Shown here one piece after another: positions 21,891 to 33,560 of a stretch of DNA of 64,000 nucleotides. The position numbers and the translations under genes are program-made. Positions within the stretch are counted from its first letter, which is position 1; every line of letters starts with the position of its first letter. This DNA is from Acanthosepion pharaonis (lineage: Eukaryota > Mollusca > Cephalopoda > Sepiida > Sepiidae), in assembly GCA_903632075.3 (NCBI GenBank), contig CAHIKZ030003494.1, positions 22,501 through 86,500 on the forward strand, in the 5' to 3' direction. The notes below the pieces were generated by a model. That model saw only the letters and a program-made list of their open reading frames with translations, made no database searches and had not been told where the DNA came from.

Positions 21891-24800
21891 CTAACCGACA
21901 TCCAAGTGCCACTCCAGGTCAGCCCCTTTCACTCTACACATTCGCGCAAGATTTACCCACCTTTTGCCGAATTCTGATGAAGAGAGTCGCCGCCTTTCCG
22001 TCCTAATCTTGACTTTAAGCAGATGCCTAAAGTACAAGATCAGTTGGGAAGAGGTGAACTTCTCACCTCCATAGAATCCCTTCTGACGTGTCGACCAAAT
22101 CACGACTCTCATAACTCCTAGCAAGCAGTGGAACACATAAAGTTCAGCCTTCGTCAACGGCGGTGCCACATTGCTACAAACAGAAGAGGCCTCAAGGACA
22201 AAGAACTTTCCGTGCAACATGCGAACCATGAGGCCTTCAACAAACTTACACAACGGAGCTACCAACTTGCAATGAAAGAAGACGTGACCTAGGGTCTCGA
22301 CTTCCCCACTACAACGTCGGCAGTTTGGATATTTCTCCAAGCCCGCTGCGCAAAGCTTTTTGGCGACCCAGAGGGCCCCACGCATCACCAGCCAGGTGAG
22401 GGATGCCTCATCGTTATTGAGACATTTCAACCCGGGAGCCCAAGGCCAGATCGAGCGAGCCTCCTGCTTCGTAAGACCGAGCTCGTCAATCAGATCATCA
22501 TGAACGGCCCCCCTAACTAACACTTGATATAATGCCCTACGAGACAACGCCTGGACGTTGGAGAGGCCATCCGACGCCCGTAAGAGGCGTTTCAGAGCAA
22601 GACGACATTCACGGTAGAAGGAGCACTCGGCTCGGGGTAAACGGCGGGCCTCCTCCTCGCACGAGTGCACACTTCTCAAGGATGGGAAATTTCTACGGGC
22701 GTCTTCCTTCCAGAAGGCGCCCTCCTCATCCGGTTCGCGACACAAACGATCTAGGAACCCGATGCGAAGCATATAGAGACGGATCTCAATGCTAGGCATA
22801 CCTAGACCGCCTTCAGATGGATGAAGGCAACAGATCTCCCGAGAGACTCTGGCAGCCTTGCCTCCCCACAAGAAGGAGAACAAGAGCTTCACTAACGCCA
22901 GCAAAGTGTCAGACGGAAGTGGAAGTACAGAGAGTCGGTAAAGGAGAATCGGGTAGATATGTGAAACACATACCTCCGCCCTCCCCTTTAAGGAAAGATT
23001 CCTCCGAGACCACAAATTAATTGCGATCTCGGCCTTCCCTTGTACCTCCGACCAATTCATTCCCAAATGGATATCTGGACCGAACCAGACGCCGAGTATC
23101 TTGACCGGTCCATCCGTCCAGTGGAAAGGTCCGGGAAGAGAAACTCCCTTCCCCGCACCCAACCGCAAGCCAACAGACTTATCGCGGTTGATCCTGGCCC
23201 CTGTCACCATCTCATAACCACTGATTTCTTTGCTGACTTCGTTAATCTCGGCTCTGATCGACACAAGAACCGAAATGTCGTCAGCATAGGCAGAATACCT
23301 GGCCGAGGTGGTAGCACCAGGTAGGGGAATTCCGCGTAGGACTGGATTCGCCTTTAACTTGCGAAGAAAAGGTTCCAACGCAAGAACGTAAAGCATAGGC
23401 GAAAGCGGACAACCCTGACGAATAGATCGAGACAATACGAAAGGCTCCGATCTTATCTCGTTCACTTCCACCAGCGCACCGGGAGCCGCATACAGAAGAC
23501 GGATCCAGGAGCGAAAGTGCGGCCCGAAACCGGCAGCCGAAAGAACAGCCTCCAGGAATCGATGGTCAACCCTAACCAAGGCCTTAGACTAATCCAAACT
23601 GATCAGCGCGGCTTCGCTGTCGACTTTCTCTATGATCAAGCGGACCATATGAAGGTTGTCATGAATAGTCCTGCCCTTCACAGCACAAGTCTGTTCGGAG
23701 TCAATCAGACGAGACAGGACAAGCTGCAAACGGTTAGCTAAGATCTTTGCCAAAATCTTTAACTCTGTATTTAACATAGTTAAATGGCGAAAATTACCTA
23801 TCCCATCCCCACCGTTTTTGTCCTTACGCAGCAACTTGATCACACCCCTGGTGAAGCGTTGAGGTATAGACCCCTGCTTCATCCAGTTGTTGAAAATCAG
23901 TTCCAGCAAAGGAACAAAAACGGGCGACTGCTTCAAGTAGACTTCGTAGGGAAGACCATCTAATCCCGGAGATTTATCCAGGCCAACCTGTTTCAACGCT
24001 TCCCAGATTTCCGACTATGTGATGGGACCCTCGCACCTAGCCGCTTCAGCTGCCTCAAGGCAGAGAAAGTCGGCTAAATAGGCGTCGAACTGAGCAGGGC
24101 TCAGACCGGGCTAAAAAAAAAGATCCCGAAAATAAACCCGAAAAGCCTCACATATGCCCGAGTTTGTAGTCACGGTCCGCTTATCCGGCAATGTGACGCA
24201 CGCGATATGCCGCCGTGATGCATTCCTACTCTCCTCTGCACGCAATTCTGTGGCCATGTTCGTCGCCTCAGAGGACATTCTTTTTAACCTAGCCCTAACT
24301 ACCAGAGCTTGATCCTTCTTGATAAGCAAGGAGGCCAACTCTGCCTTAGCTAAGGCTACTTCCCCACTATCACGGGATTTAACTGCCCGATCCACTTTTT
24401 GCTCTAAAGCCGTTTGCGCCGCTAATCTATCTAGATTGAGTCGACGGCTAAAATCGGCAGCAAACGTTCGAATTTTAGATTTTAATTTGTCCCACCAGGC
24501 ATTTCCCACCACAGCCCCCGTCAGTTCCCTTTGTAACATTAGTAGCAGCTGGTCCCGGAATTCCTGCTCGCCAAATAACGAGCAGTTGAATTTCCAGTAA
24601 CCAGCCATCCTAACCTTAGGCTTATCTAAGTTTACACGGACCCGGACAAGCCTATGATCCGAATAAACTATATAATGGAAACTTGGACACCCTAAGAGCC
24701 CTACATCGACTCTCCTAACTAAAACTCGGTCGAGGTAGCTAGCACGCACACCTACAGCCGAGCTGCCACTATTTGTCCAAGTCCAAACTACCCGCTGAGG

Positions 24801-25352
24801 GTGCTCATTCCGGTATTTGTCGACGAGATCGAACCCGTCGACAAAGTCGCGAAATGGTTTCACGCCCCAGATGTTAGTACCCGAATATGAATTTGACCCT
24901 ATACGATCTATGTCGGGGTCAAGGATGGCATTCCAATCGCCCGCTAAAACTACCCGACGTGATGTCGTCATAAACGTCCCGATCTGCCGAAACAAAGCAG
25001 GCCGCTCAGTCTGGATATTGGGCCCATAAACCCCAATGAGACGCAAAGCCTTATCCTTTATGGTAACATCCAGCACGCAAAGTCTGCCCGCCGGATCTGC
25101 GAAGACAAGAACACACGCAGCCTTCAAAGACTTGCTCACCAGCCAAGAGACACCCCTCGAGCGTCCATCAAAACATGCTGAATAAAGAGTAAACCCCTTA
25201 GACAGAATGCCTTCATAATCGCGAGAAGAAAAACGGGTCTCTTGCACACAGCATATATTCACCCCTAAGCGCTGAAGGTCGCGAGCGAGCCTCACCCTTC
25301 GAGACTCGGACCTCAGGCCTCGGGCATTCACACTAGCCAACCAGAGAGACAT
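21891..25352 (-). pseudogene. Tx1-like LINE A, ORF2 (endonuclease-RT)
   Basis: One reading frame of about 1,154 codons, interrupted only by TAG at 24,111-24,113, 24,015-24,017 and 23,589-23,591. The ATG at 25,352 was chosen as the first Met before the endonuclease. N-terminal EEP endonuclease: ASVNARGLR (residue about 5), CVQETRF, LAGDWNAILD, then YLDRVLV and SDHRLV. The RT domain follows: SPGLDGLPYEVY, RQGCPLSPMLY, and AYADDISVLV (catalytic Asp pair, 23,288-23,277). The C-terminal part has a thumb and a Cys-His stretch, CRRCSGEVETLGHVFFHC (residue about 410 of the last segment). It would nick and reverse transcribe in the nucleus. Length and domain order fit Tx1/L1-type ORF2. This is the best preserved gene in the window. 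Confidence 0.9.
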
Positions 25353-25491
25353 TGTCAAATCGATTAGGGTTGTCCTTCAGGATAGAACATGGCTGGGGTG
25401 AGGACACCGACAGCTCGTCCCATAGATCCGGACGCCATCTCAATTTCGACGGTATCATCTTGAGACAAGCCGCCGATGTCCGAAGGATACG

Positions 25492-26206
25492 TTAATTTAA
25501 GAGCCTTATAAAGGGATGGGTGAACAAAAACGGGGACCCTCTCTTTGAACTCTTAGTTTGTTTCGTCCATTTCTGAGTCGAGGCAGCTGGGGGCACCAAA
25601 TTTAGAGACGACTGGGCCTCCTCTATCATGCCCCAAATCTCCCGCGTACCCGGGCCAGTTCTTATGACGGTCAGTACCCTTTTTGCAGATGGGAAATTTT
25701 CGGGCACTTCGACGTCCATTCCGTTGATCTTTTGAAAATTCCACAAAACTTTTAATGCTTTCGGGTTCCTCGTCTGCCCGAAAACCCTCTCCGCCTGTAC
25801 CCGGGATACGCGGCAGACGTCTTCCCCTGGGAGATATGGTGGCTTAATTTTTTTTTTTTTTTTTGTCAATAGCTGCCTGTAAATCGGGGCTTTTTTTTTT
25901 TTCTTTTGAGGAGATTGAATAGGTGTTTGAATAGGTGTATCTATGGGAGTGGTAGAGGGTGTCATGCCGGAAGGGGTCTTAAAAGGGGAAGGTTTTGTTG
26001 ATGGATGGGATTTTGACGGTGAGTTTGTCAATGATTTGGGCGGAGGTGGTTTGGTGAATGTTTTTTTTGGTTGATGAAGGGGAAGACGGGGCAGAGGATA
26101 AGGGGCCCGGTGCCCCCAGCGATTTTTGATTTTTAGCCCGCTTTGCGTCCAGTTTCTCCTTGAGCTTTTTGATGTCTAAAATTTTTTGCCAGCTCGGCTC
26201 ATTCAT
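25492..26206 (-). pseudogene. Tx1-like LINE A, extra ORF or ORF1 tail
   Basis: Starts MNEPSWQKILDIKKLKEKL. Its ATG (26,204-26,206) overlaps the TGA of ORF1 (26,203-26,205) as ATGA. The N-terminal part is charged, with a short coiled-coil-like helix. It is followed by a Ser/Pro-rich region, two Lys runs, and a compact end (VLTVIRTGPGTREIWGMIEE). An apparent one-base frameshift lies in the T8 run at about 26,055-26,062. No known domain was recognised. It may be a third ORF translated by reinitiation, or simply the C-terminus of ORF1 displaced by a frameshift. The gap to ORF2 is about 140 bases. Confidence 0.5.
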
Positions 26207-27435
26207 TTTTGCGTGGTTGTGGCATTTTCATACGACGCCGAGGCGTCGCCCTCAGAGCTGGTGGAGGGAATGGGACTGTAGGTGTTTTTATCCCCGGGGT
26301 CATGATGGGACAGAGGCCCCGCTGTTCGGATCTTCCCTTTGCCCCTAACTACGAGACGCCATTCCCCCTCTTCCTTTTCCTTATCCACACTTGTGGAAGG
26401 CGTCGGTTTTGGGGGTAATGTGGGTAAAGACCCAACCGAGGGATTTTCCCCACCGGTCCGCTTCGTAGTTAGGCCCACTACAGGCGCCGCGGATTTGACA
26501 GTCTCGGCCAAAGGGGGATTTTAGTCGCCAGCGGCCGGAACTCCAGGGGCCTTCTTCCCTGGGCAGGAGGAGGAAAGGTGACCAGTCTCTCCACACCTCC
26601 AGCAAGTAGGTTTCCTACCGGTCACAATGACCGGCATTTTCCGGCCGCCTAAATCCAAACAGTTGGGGATGGACTTGAAGGCCTTCTGATCTAACATAAT
26701 ATCGAAAGTCCATCCCCCGTTCAAGTTGTCGGAGAGAGCCCCTAAAATCTGGCCGTGCTGCATAAAAAATGCAGCCAGGTGCTCTCTCGATACCTGAGGA
26801 GGGACCTCAAATACGGCCACAGTGTTCCTTCGCCAACCCTCATATTCTGTCCTTAGAATAAGGTCTTTCGTGATCAGTTCTTTTTTCGCCATTGCTAGGC
26901 AATCTTCTGGCGTGGGCAGCAGTACGCCCCACATGAAAAACCCAGCACCTTCAATAACTCTTTGGGGTTTTAACCTCAGGGACAAAAGTGATTTAATCAC
27001 TATGTCTCTCGTGGAGCGGCAAATTTTGCGCGATCGCTTGTCTACCACGAAGACCGACACCATTCTCTTTGAGAACACCTTTAGCTCTTGGACGTCTTCA
27101 AGGAGCCCATCTTTATTTGCAAGATGAGCGTAGCCCTTAGCCTTTTCCAAGAAATATACAACTTGGTGGGGGGGGGGGGGACTTCAGCAAGAGGGCTATT
27201 CCTCGGCTGTCTTCTTGGCTTGTGCCTCCTTCGGCACCTCGTCATTTAAGCTTGAGACCTTCATGGTTTCTTCCTTTTTAGTGCTACTAACTTCCTTCGC
27301 ACTAGATTGGTCTTCTACATTAGGGGCAGCATTTACCCGTTTCTTTGATGATTTCATTTTATCCGGTGGGGCGGCCTTAGCAGCCGCCTCAAAAAGGTCT
27401 TTTTTAATACATGACCGACTTGCTTCGTCGGCCAT
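26203..27435 (-). pseudogene. Tx1-like LINE A, ORF1 (RNA-binding, CCHC knuckle)
   Basis: A single frame from the ATG at 27,435 to the TGA at 26,203, about 410 codons, with stops at 27,196 (TAG), 27,184 (TGA) and 26,521 (TAA). The N-terminus is Lys/Ala/Glu-rich. The middle (27,150-26,620) has an RRM-like pattern with FEVPPQVSREHLAAFF. Next come PTCWRCGETGHLSSSCPGK, a zinc knuckle (C-x2-C-x4-H-x4-C), and a Ser/Thr/Pro tail. A C13 run (plus-strand G13 at 27,168-27,180) lies between the first two stops and may vary in length. ORF1 proteins of L1/Tx1 elements bind the LINE RNA. It lies just upstream of the ATGA overlap and ORF2. Confidence 0.8.
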
Positions 27436-28595
27436 TAAAAAAATAAAAAAAAGACTTCCACCTAGCGGGTCTATATTTTTTTTTGTCCAACAATGGGGAA
27501 AGGAGTTGGGATAAGGAAAACAATAATCTAAAAATTAAAGAAAAAGACAAAAAAGAAAAGATGGATCTTCTAAAATTAAAATTTAAAAAAAAAATAAAAC
27601 AAAACAAAGGCTATTAAAAAATTAAAATTTGGACTCATCCAAAACAATAAACTAAAAATTTATAAACAAAAAAAAAATCAAAATATTAAATAAAAAAAAC
27701 TGGAAAAAAAAAAAAGTTAACCCCAAAGAAAATAAATAAAAAAAAAAAAACAAAACTAAATCAAATGAAAAGAAAGAATATAAAATAAATAGTCAGGTAG
27801 ACTTTTAAACAAATTCAAAAAATGGACTTTGAACACTTTTTCCCAAAATAAATTAAATGAAAAAAAATAAAAGAAAAAACAATAAAAAAAAAAAAAACTC
27901 TTTCTAAAAACTCTTATTTTTTTGGTCAACAAATAAATTAAAATGTAATATACAGAAATTAAAAAAAAAGAAATAAAAAGTCTGGTTGCTAAAAAAAACT
28001 AATAAAACCAAAAAAAAAAAAAATCGTTTGCGACCGAAGTCGCATAAAGAAATAAAATTAAATGAAAAAGAAAAAAAATAAAAAAAATAAAAAAAACTAG
28101 TTTGAAACTAGTCAAACCAAAAAAAAAAAAATTTCGCTAATTAAATAAAAAAAAGGGAGGGTCAAACCAAAATTAAATGTAAAAAAAAAAAAAAAAAAGA
28201 AACTTTTTTTCTTTTTTTTTTTTTTAAACGGTACTTATTTTTAAATCGAAAACTGAAAAGAAATAAACAGAAATAAAAAGCAGTCGTCCGGTAAGACTTT
28301 GTCAAACCGGACTAAAATAAAAAAAAAAATGTTGGCCAAAGTGGGTCAAAAAAAAAAAATTCAAAAAAACAAAGAAATGAAAGAAAGAAAAAAAATAAAA
28401 CTTAAGCAATAACTTAACTTTAACGAATGTCAATTAAGAAATAACAACTGAAAAAAAAAATCCTTGTGGGCCGAAGAAAGTTCGTCGAACAAGTCAAATG
28501 AAACAAAAAAAAACAATGAATTCAAAAAATCGGACTATTGTCCTTCTGGTCAAAAAAAATCGTCTGACAAGAAATCCGGCCTTTTTTTGGAATAA
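27436..28595 (-). other. Strand-asymmetric A-rich leader of LINE A
   Basis: About 1.16 kb with A far exceeding T on the + strand, so a LINE transcript would be U-rich here. Short GC-containing hairpins punctuate it: GCGACCGAAGTCGC at 28,030, ACTAGTTTGAAACTAGT at 28,088, and GTCCGGT...ACCGGAC near 28,285-28,312. The motif GTCAAACC recurs near 28,107, 28,161 and 28,301. There is no ORF. The position suggests the 5' UTR/promoter region of the LINE. The 5' end near 28,595 is a guess based on the composition change. Confidence 0.5.
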
Positions 28596-28826
28596 CTAAT
28601 TTGAAATTTACGCGTTTTTATAAGCATATTCATTTTTATTAAAATTAAAATTACCATGGTAACGGCTAGAGCAATTGTTTAAAAAAAGGGGTGTAAGGGT
28701 TAATAATTTGTATCAATATCTCAGTTACATTCAAAGACGTCAAGTCAGGGTAAGGTTGTTAGGGGGTGTCTAAATTTAAAGCGGAAGATGACATGGTCTG
28801 GTTTTGTTTAAGGACAATAGTCCGAT
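28529..28826. repeat. 17-bp inverted repeat at the LINE 5' border
   Basis: ATCGGACTATTGTCCTT at 28,529-28,545 and its exact reverse complement AAGGACAATAGTCCGAT at 28,810-28,826. The sequence between is ordinary flank-like DNA with the palindrome TTACCATGGTAA near 28,652. It may mark a 5' inversion or the element border. Confidence 0.6.
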
Positions 28827-28929
28827 GGATATTTTTTTTATCTTTTTTTTATTGAAAAGGGTTTTTGTATTATAAAAAAATTAAGTACTAACATTTTTTT
28901 TTTGACGACTTCATATGAAGTGGGATTTA

Positions 28930-30055
28930 TTTATTTTTTTTTTTTTTTTTTTTCAAAATTTGTTTTTTTTTTTTTATTTTAAACTTTTATTTAGAGTATG
29001 GAGTTTAAAATTTGTATTTATTATTTAATTGTTTGTTTTTTTTATGCTAATTATTCAATGCGAAAATTTGATGATGTCGGCAAAAAACCGTTAACTCATG
29101 TCTATTGTTTAATAAATTTTCATTATTTAGAAACTTGATAATGTGTAGTTTTTCATGTAGGCATAAAGGGCATGGGTCATCCCAAGTTTTACAAGTTCTA
29201 GTTTTGTTTATAATTTTCCATTTTACTTTTGGTGTTTTATTCATTTCCTTCAAATGCCAAAAATATTTAGATAGAGATGTCTGATTTCTATTATTAATAT
29301 TGTTGAAGGAGCTTTTATGCTGTCTCCACCTGGTTTTAAATTCATTCTTCGTAGACCCAATGTATATCATATTAGTATTAGGACTCTCAATGGATGAGAT
29401 AGTACATTGGTATACCACAGATTTTACGCGGCATATATTTTCCAATGGGCAGTCTTCTGGGTTTCTACAATCACATAATTTTTCACTATTTTTGTCTAAT
29501 TTAAGTTTAGGGTTTTTATTAATACTATTCTGGCATGGGGTTTATTCAGGATTTTATTATTGTTTTTTTTATTATACTTTCTAGATTTTCAGTGCAACTG
29601 TAACTTAATTTTAGGGTGTTTTTATTAAAGATTTTACTAAGTCTGCTATTTGTAGGAAAGTGTTTTTCAATTAAAGCTAGGAATTTATGTCCTAGCTTAA
29701 TACTAACCATTTGGTTGAACGGAGGGTATACCAAATGATTTTTCTTTTCCTGTTTTTCTTCTGGTTAGTACAATTGTTTCTATAATTGATGTTAGCATTT
29801 TTGTATCCGCTATTTTTTAGGGCTGCGTTATAAAAATTACTGTGTTGTTGGAATATTTCTTTATTAGCGGAGTTAATGCTGATTCTTTTCTCTATTGATG
29901 AGGGTATATGCTTAATTATGGATGGAGGGTGGTTTGACTTAGGGTGTACATACAAGGGATTAGTGTTAGGTTTTCTATAAGGTAGGTATGTGTTGTTCAT
30001 TAAATCCAGAGTTACGTCGAGGAATTTTACCCTTTTTAATTTTGTAAAGACTGTC
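28930..30055 (-). pseudogene. Penelope-like retroelement, 3' half with GIY-YIG nuclease
   Basis: Reading leftwards from 30,055: VKFLDVTLDLMNN (RT palm end), YVHPKSNHPPSIIKHIPSS and EKRIS (the conserved PLE thumb block), FNRNT-like KIFNKNTLKLSYSC at 29,640-29,600, CDCRNPEDCPLENIC, and then the GIY-YIG domain with YQCTI, MIYIGSTKNEFKTRWRQH and DPCPLCLHEKLHIIKF. The protein ends at 29,047. A frameshift lies near 29,700-29,735 and a stop near 29,530. T-rich DNA at 28,930-29,040 (A-rich on the element strand) is probably the 3' tail. The RT catalytic core is missing (5' truncation). PLEs copy by target-primed reverse transcription. Confidence 0.85.
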
Positions 30056-30059
30056 GTTT

Positions 30060-31090
30060 TTAAATTGAGTTTTTAAATTCACTATATATAATCTTTCTAA
30101 TTTTGTCTATTTTAAAATTAATGGAACTCCTCCCTACCAAGCCTGTCATCTCTGCAGCCCGATGTCTTTAATAATTATATTCATTTCTTCCTTTGTCAGG
30201 TCAGATTACACAGCAGCAAACTCCAGGGCAGTCACCTTATCCTTCTTTATTATTACACTGTGTATATGAAGATTTATTTTGTATTTATCAACAATTTGTG
30301 CATTTTCTTTTAACCATTACACAAGACCAATATACACCCTGTGACGAGAATATCCATGGCAACATGAACATAAATTGACTTGGATATTAAAATAACTGTC
30401 TGAGATATCGCTCTCTATAACTCTCTTCTTTATGTGTACATTAATTCACTAGAACATTGAATTTCAAAGCATTTTATTTTATTTCATCACACCTCAAAAC
30501 TATCTCCACTCTTAAATCTGTTTGCTTCAAGTTACAAATTAAATTGTTTTGTTATTGTTACGAGCGTCTTATCCTCATCATTTATTTGGATAAATCGTTG
30601 TTACCTTTATTTTGCTGCTTTCTTTCTGTTAACCAAATTTTGTCTGAAGCCATGTTTATACCTAAACCACACCCCTGAGCCAACCTGGGTATAGAATATC
30701 CGAAGTAAATATAATTTTTTTTATGACACAGTAGCCGGGGTCATCAGAGAAAATTCGATTTTACTTCGAAGCTTCACCCCGCTCGTGACAACCCAAATAA
30801 ATTATACCGATACATGGTGGAAACGGATGCTGTCATAAAATAAACGCCCTATCCATAACTGATAACCTCCTAACTACCATAAATCATCCGATTAAAATGA
30901 AAGTTTAAGTCCTTATTTATTAATGAATTACTGAAATAGCTCATTCTATTAGAAAACTTTGTGGAATTATTTTTATGTGGTCTGTTTCATACACTGTTTC
31001 GATATCTCGTGTGGACTTTTTAATTTGCGGGGGTATTCGTCAGATTTGTTTACAGTTATTATAAAGAAAAATCCTGAAGGTATTATTTCA
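30060..31090. other. Non-coding spacer
   Basis: No gene recognised. It contains ATCCATGGCAAC near 30,351, an X-box-like half site, and a GC-richer patch at 30,733-30,790. The open frames here carry no known motif. Confidence 0.5.
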
Positions 31091-32270
31091 GTAAAAAATG
31101 ACGGAATATCAAGTGTATCGGCACACCCCTCCTTCCGTCAACGGTTTCCTCAAAACTTTTCTCTTTCTCTTTCCTTCATCGTCGTTGCTACCCTTTGAGC
31201 AACGACCCAACGCTTTTAACGTTAAGGCACGTGACCGTTTTGAATGGCATTCTTTCCTCCTCCATTCAAAGTGGTTTGATGGTTGGCATTTTCCGCCAGT
31301 CAAAGGTCACGTGACATCGGATCCCCACCAATAAGTATCCACGTGCGAACAGACGATCTGCGGGCATCGAGTCGAGAGGACGCATTTCCCGTCTCTCTCT
31401 TCACCATACGACTCAAACATCTAGACTTCGGTAATAGACCTTTTATAGTCAACTTCTTTGCCTGAAGCTACCTTCACCATCCTTGACTCGATCCTAGGCC
31501 AACCTTCCGATTTTCCTACATAATATGAGAATCTCTTCCAAAAAAAAAAAAAAAAGAAAAGAAAAGTAACAAGTTTTTTCACGAACTCTTCCACAATCTC
31601 CACTTGTCAACTAGAGCGACAGCGTAAGTCCAAATTCTACGTCATCTCCGTCGAAGGGTCATCGCACGCAAGAGAATTCATTTTTCTATCAACACTTAAC
31701 CGTTCTCTTACCGTTAACTCATCGACAGCAGGTAACCTAGCATCTTTTAAACAACCATTGCCACAGTACAAGCGAACCTTACCTCTCATCCAAAGCAACA
31801 AGTAAGTTAAGAACCCATGAGCCTCCAAACGAGGTACTTGTATTTTCTAGATCTTTCCCTTGGTCTTTACTTCATTCTATGTTGACGAACATTTCTCTTA
31901 CAACTTATAAACTCTGTGATTCTATCCTGGCCGAACTCATGTCGGAGTTTCATAACCTACCGTGTTAATCTGTTTCTAAGTCTTCATTGATTCTTCTTCT
32001 ATTCTCCGGCTCCTTTCCTCTTTAGGAACATTTGACGCCAACCATTACAATTTGGCGCGCAATAACGTTCAACCTCAAAATCAGTCGCACGCTTCACAGA
32101 TTCGCCAAACCTGCTATCCAGAAACCAGGCACTCGACAGCGCATTCTTTCCTCCTCCATCCTGTCAGTTATTAAATAAACTTATATTTGTTATGCCTTTC
32201 ATGCACCATTCGTGTTCGTCCATTCTCTACCGTTGCTAACCTTGTCAAGAACCGTTGATATCATAAACTA
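31090..32270 (+). promoter_or_regulatory. Promoter/LTR-like DNA with three CACGTG E-boxes
   Basis: GC-richer than its flanks. Perfect CACGTG palindromes lie at 31,228-31,233, 31,308-31,313 and 31,340-31,345. A 19-bp direct repeat, GCATTCTTTCCTCCTCCAT, occurs at 31,247-31,265 and 32,141-32,159. TTTGGCGCGC sits at about 32,053 and an AATAAA at 32,175. It lies just upstream of gypsy pol, so it could be an LTR or leader, but no paired LTR was found. The alternative is a host promoter interrupted by the gypsy insertion. Confidence 0.35.
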
Positions 32271-32279
32271 AGCCTTATA

Positions 32280-33560
32280 AAAGAAAATTAGTGGAAGAAG
32301 CAGTAAATGAGATGTTGGACTCGGGAGTAATAGAGATTCCCATGGAGTTTTCCAGAAGTTATTGTTGAAAAGAAGGATGGAGGACATAGATTTTGCGTTG
32401 ATTCTAGGCAGTTAAATGCCATTACAAAATCGTTAACTGTACCTTTGCCCCGAATCGATGATATTCTAGGACTTTTAGGAAGGCCAACCTGTTTTTCTAC
32501 TTTGGATCTAAGGTCAGGTTATTGGCAGGTAGCTTTGGATGAAAAGGACCAGGAGAAGACAGCTTTTACTTGTCATATGGGTCTATTTAATTTTCGTGTG
32601 GTGCCGTTTGGGTTATCTAATGCCCCAGATGTATTTACTCAGTTAATATCTATAGTGTTAGGAGGTATGGAAGATGCCATGGCTTACCTGGACGATATCA
32701 TGGTGTTTTCTAAGACACCTGAGGAGCATTTTAGACACTTACAGAATGTGATCGATAGGCTGAGAGGGTACAGGTTGAAATTAAAATTGCCTAAATATCA
32801 GTTTGTAAAGGATGAGATCAAGTACTTCGGTTTCGTTATAAACAGAACGGGAATAAAACCTGATTTAGATAAGGTAGAAATGATAAGGGCTCTGCTGGAA
32901 CCCAAGACAGCGAGATAGGTTTGTGGCTTTATAAGAGCCATTGGATATTACAGGTGTTTTGTGTCTGCGCTTAGCTGATTAGCAGGACCCTTGATAGCAT
33001 TACTAAGAAGTATGCTAGATTTAAGTGGACAGAGGACTGCCAGCGAGCTTTTGATATCCTCAAGGACCAGCTGACAGCAGTACCCTTGCTGACTTACCTA
33101 AACCTGAGCAAGCCGATGTTGCTTTACACAGATGCCAATGACAAATATATCGGCGCGGTACTTACGCAGCCTTGTCCAGATAAGGATGGACCAGTGCCAG
33201 GTATACCTGAGGAAGTGCCTATATATTTTCTGTTCCGCAGGCTATCAGAGACTCAGTAGAGATCACAAGTGATAGGAAAAGGAAGCGTTTGCCATTTTAT
33301 ATGCAGTACAAAAATTAGATTATTACATTAGTGGGGGTGTGTTTACCATTAAAACTTATCATAAGCCTCTCAAATTAGAGGCAGATTGGACAAATAAAAA
33401 GATTCAGCAGTGGGCATTGAAGCTTAGAGTATTTATCTGGAAAAAATACAGTGCAGATCTATCAAGAATTGGAAAGGATTTAGTCCGAATCCATTAGGTT
33501 AGAACCGGGGTGGACGACAGGTTAATAATAAAAAGATTAAGTAAACGTCCAGTTTGGAAG
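32280..33560 (+). pseudogene. Ty3/gypsy element 2 (env-bearing), RT and RNase H
   Basis: The RT begins KRKLVEEAVNEMLDSGVIE at 32,280, shifts frame near 32,365, and then runs open from 32,445 to 32,918. It has FSTLDLRSGYWQV (motif A Asp), VVPFGLSNAP, and YLDDIMVFS at 32,685 with both catalytic Asp intact. RNase H follows in several frames: YTDANDKYIGAVLTQ near 33,126, KEAFAILYAVQKLDYY near 33,281, and TYHKPLK near 33,355, where the catalytic Asp of TDH is Tyr. No gag or protease precedes it, so the 5' part is missing. It is followed in order by integrase. Confidence 0.85.

Noticed and set aside
22532..24600. Plus-strand open frames between 22.5 and 25.0 kb
   Set aside because: They are antisense to the LINE A ORF2, which has full domain support on the - strand.
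30733..30790. CTGATGA on the - strand (30,741-30,747 read as TCATCAG) as a hammerhead ribozyme core near a PLE
   Set aside because: No GAAA after a short stem II and no matching stems, although PLEs can carry hammerheads.
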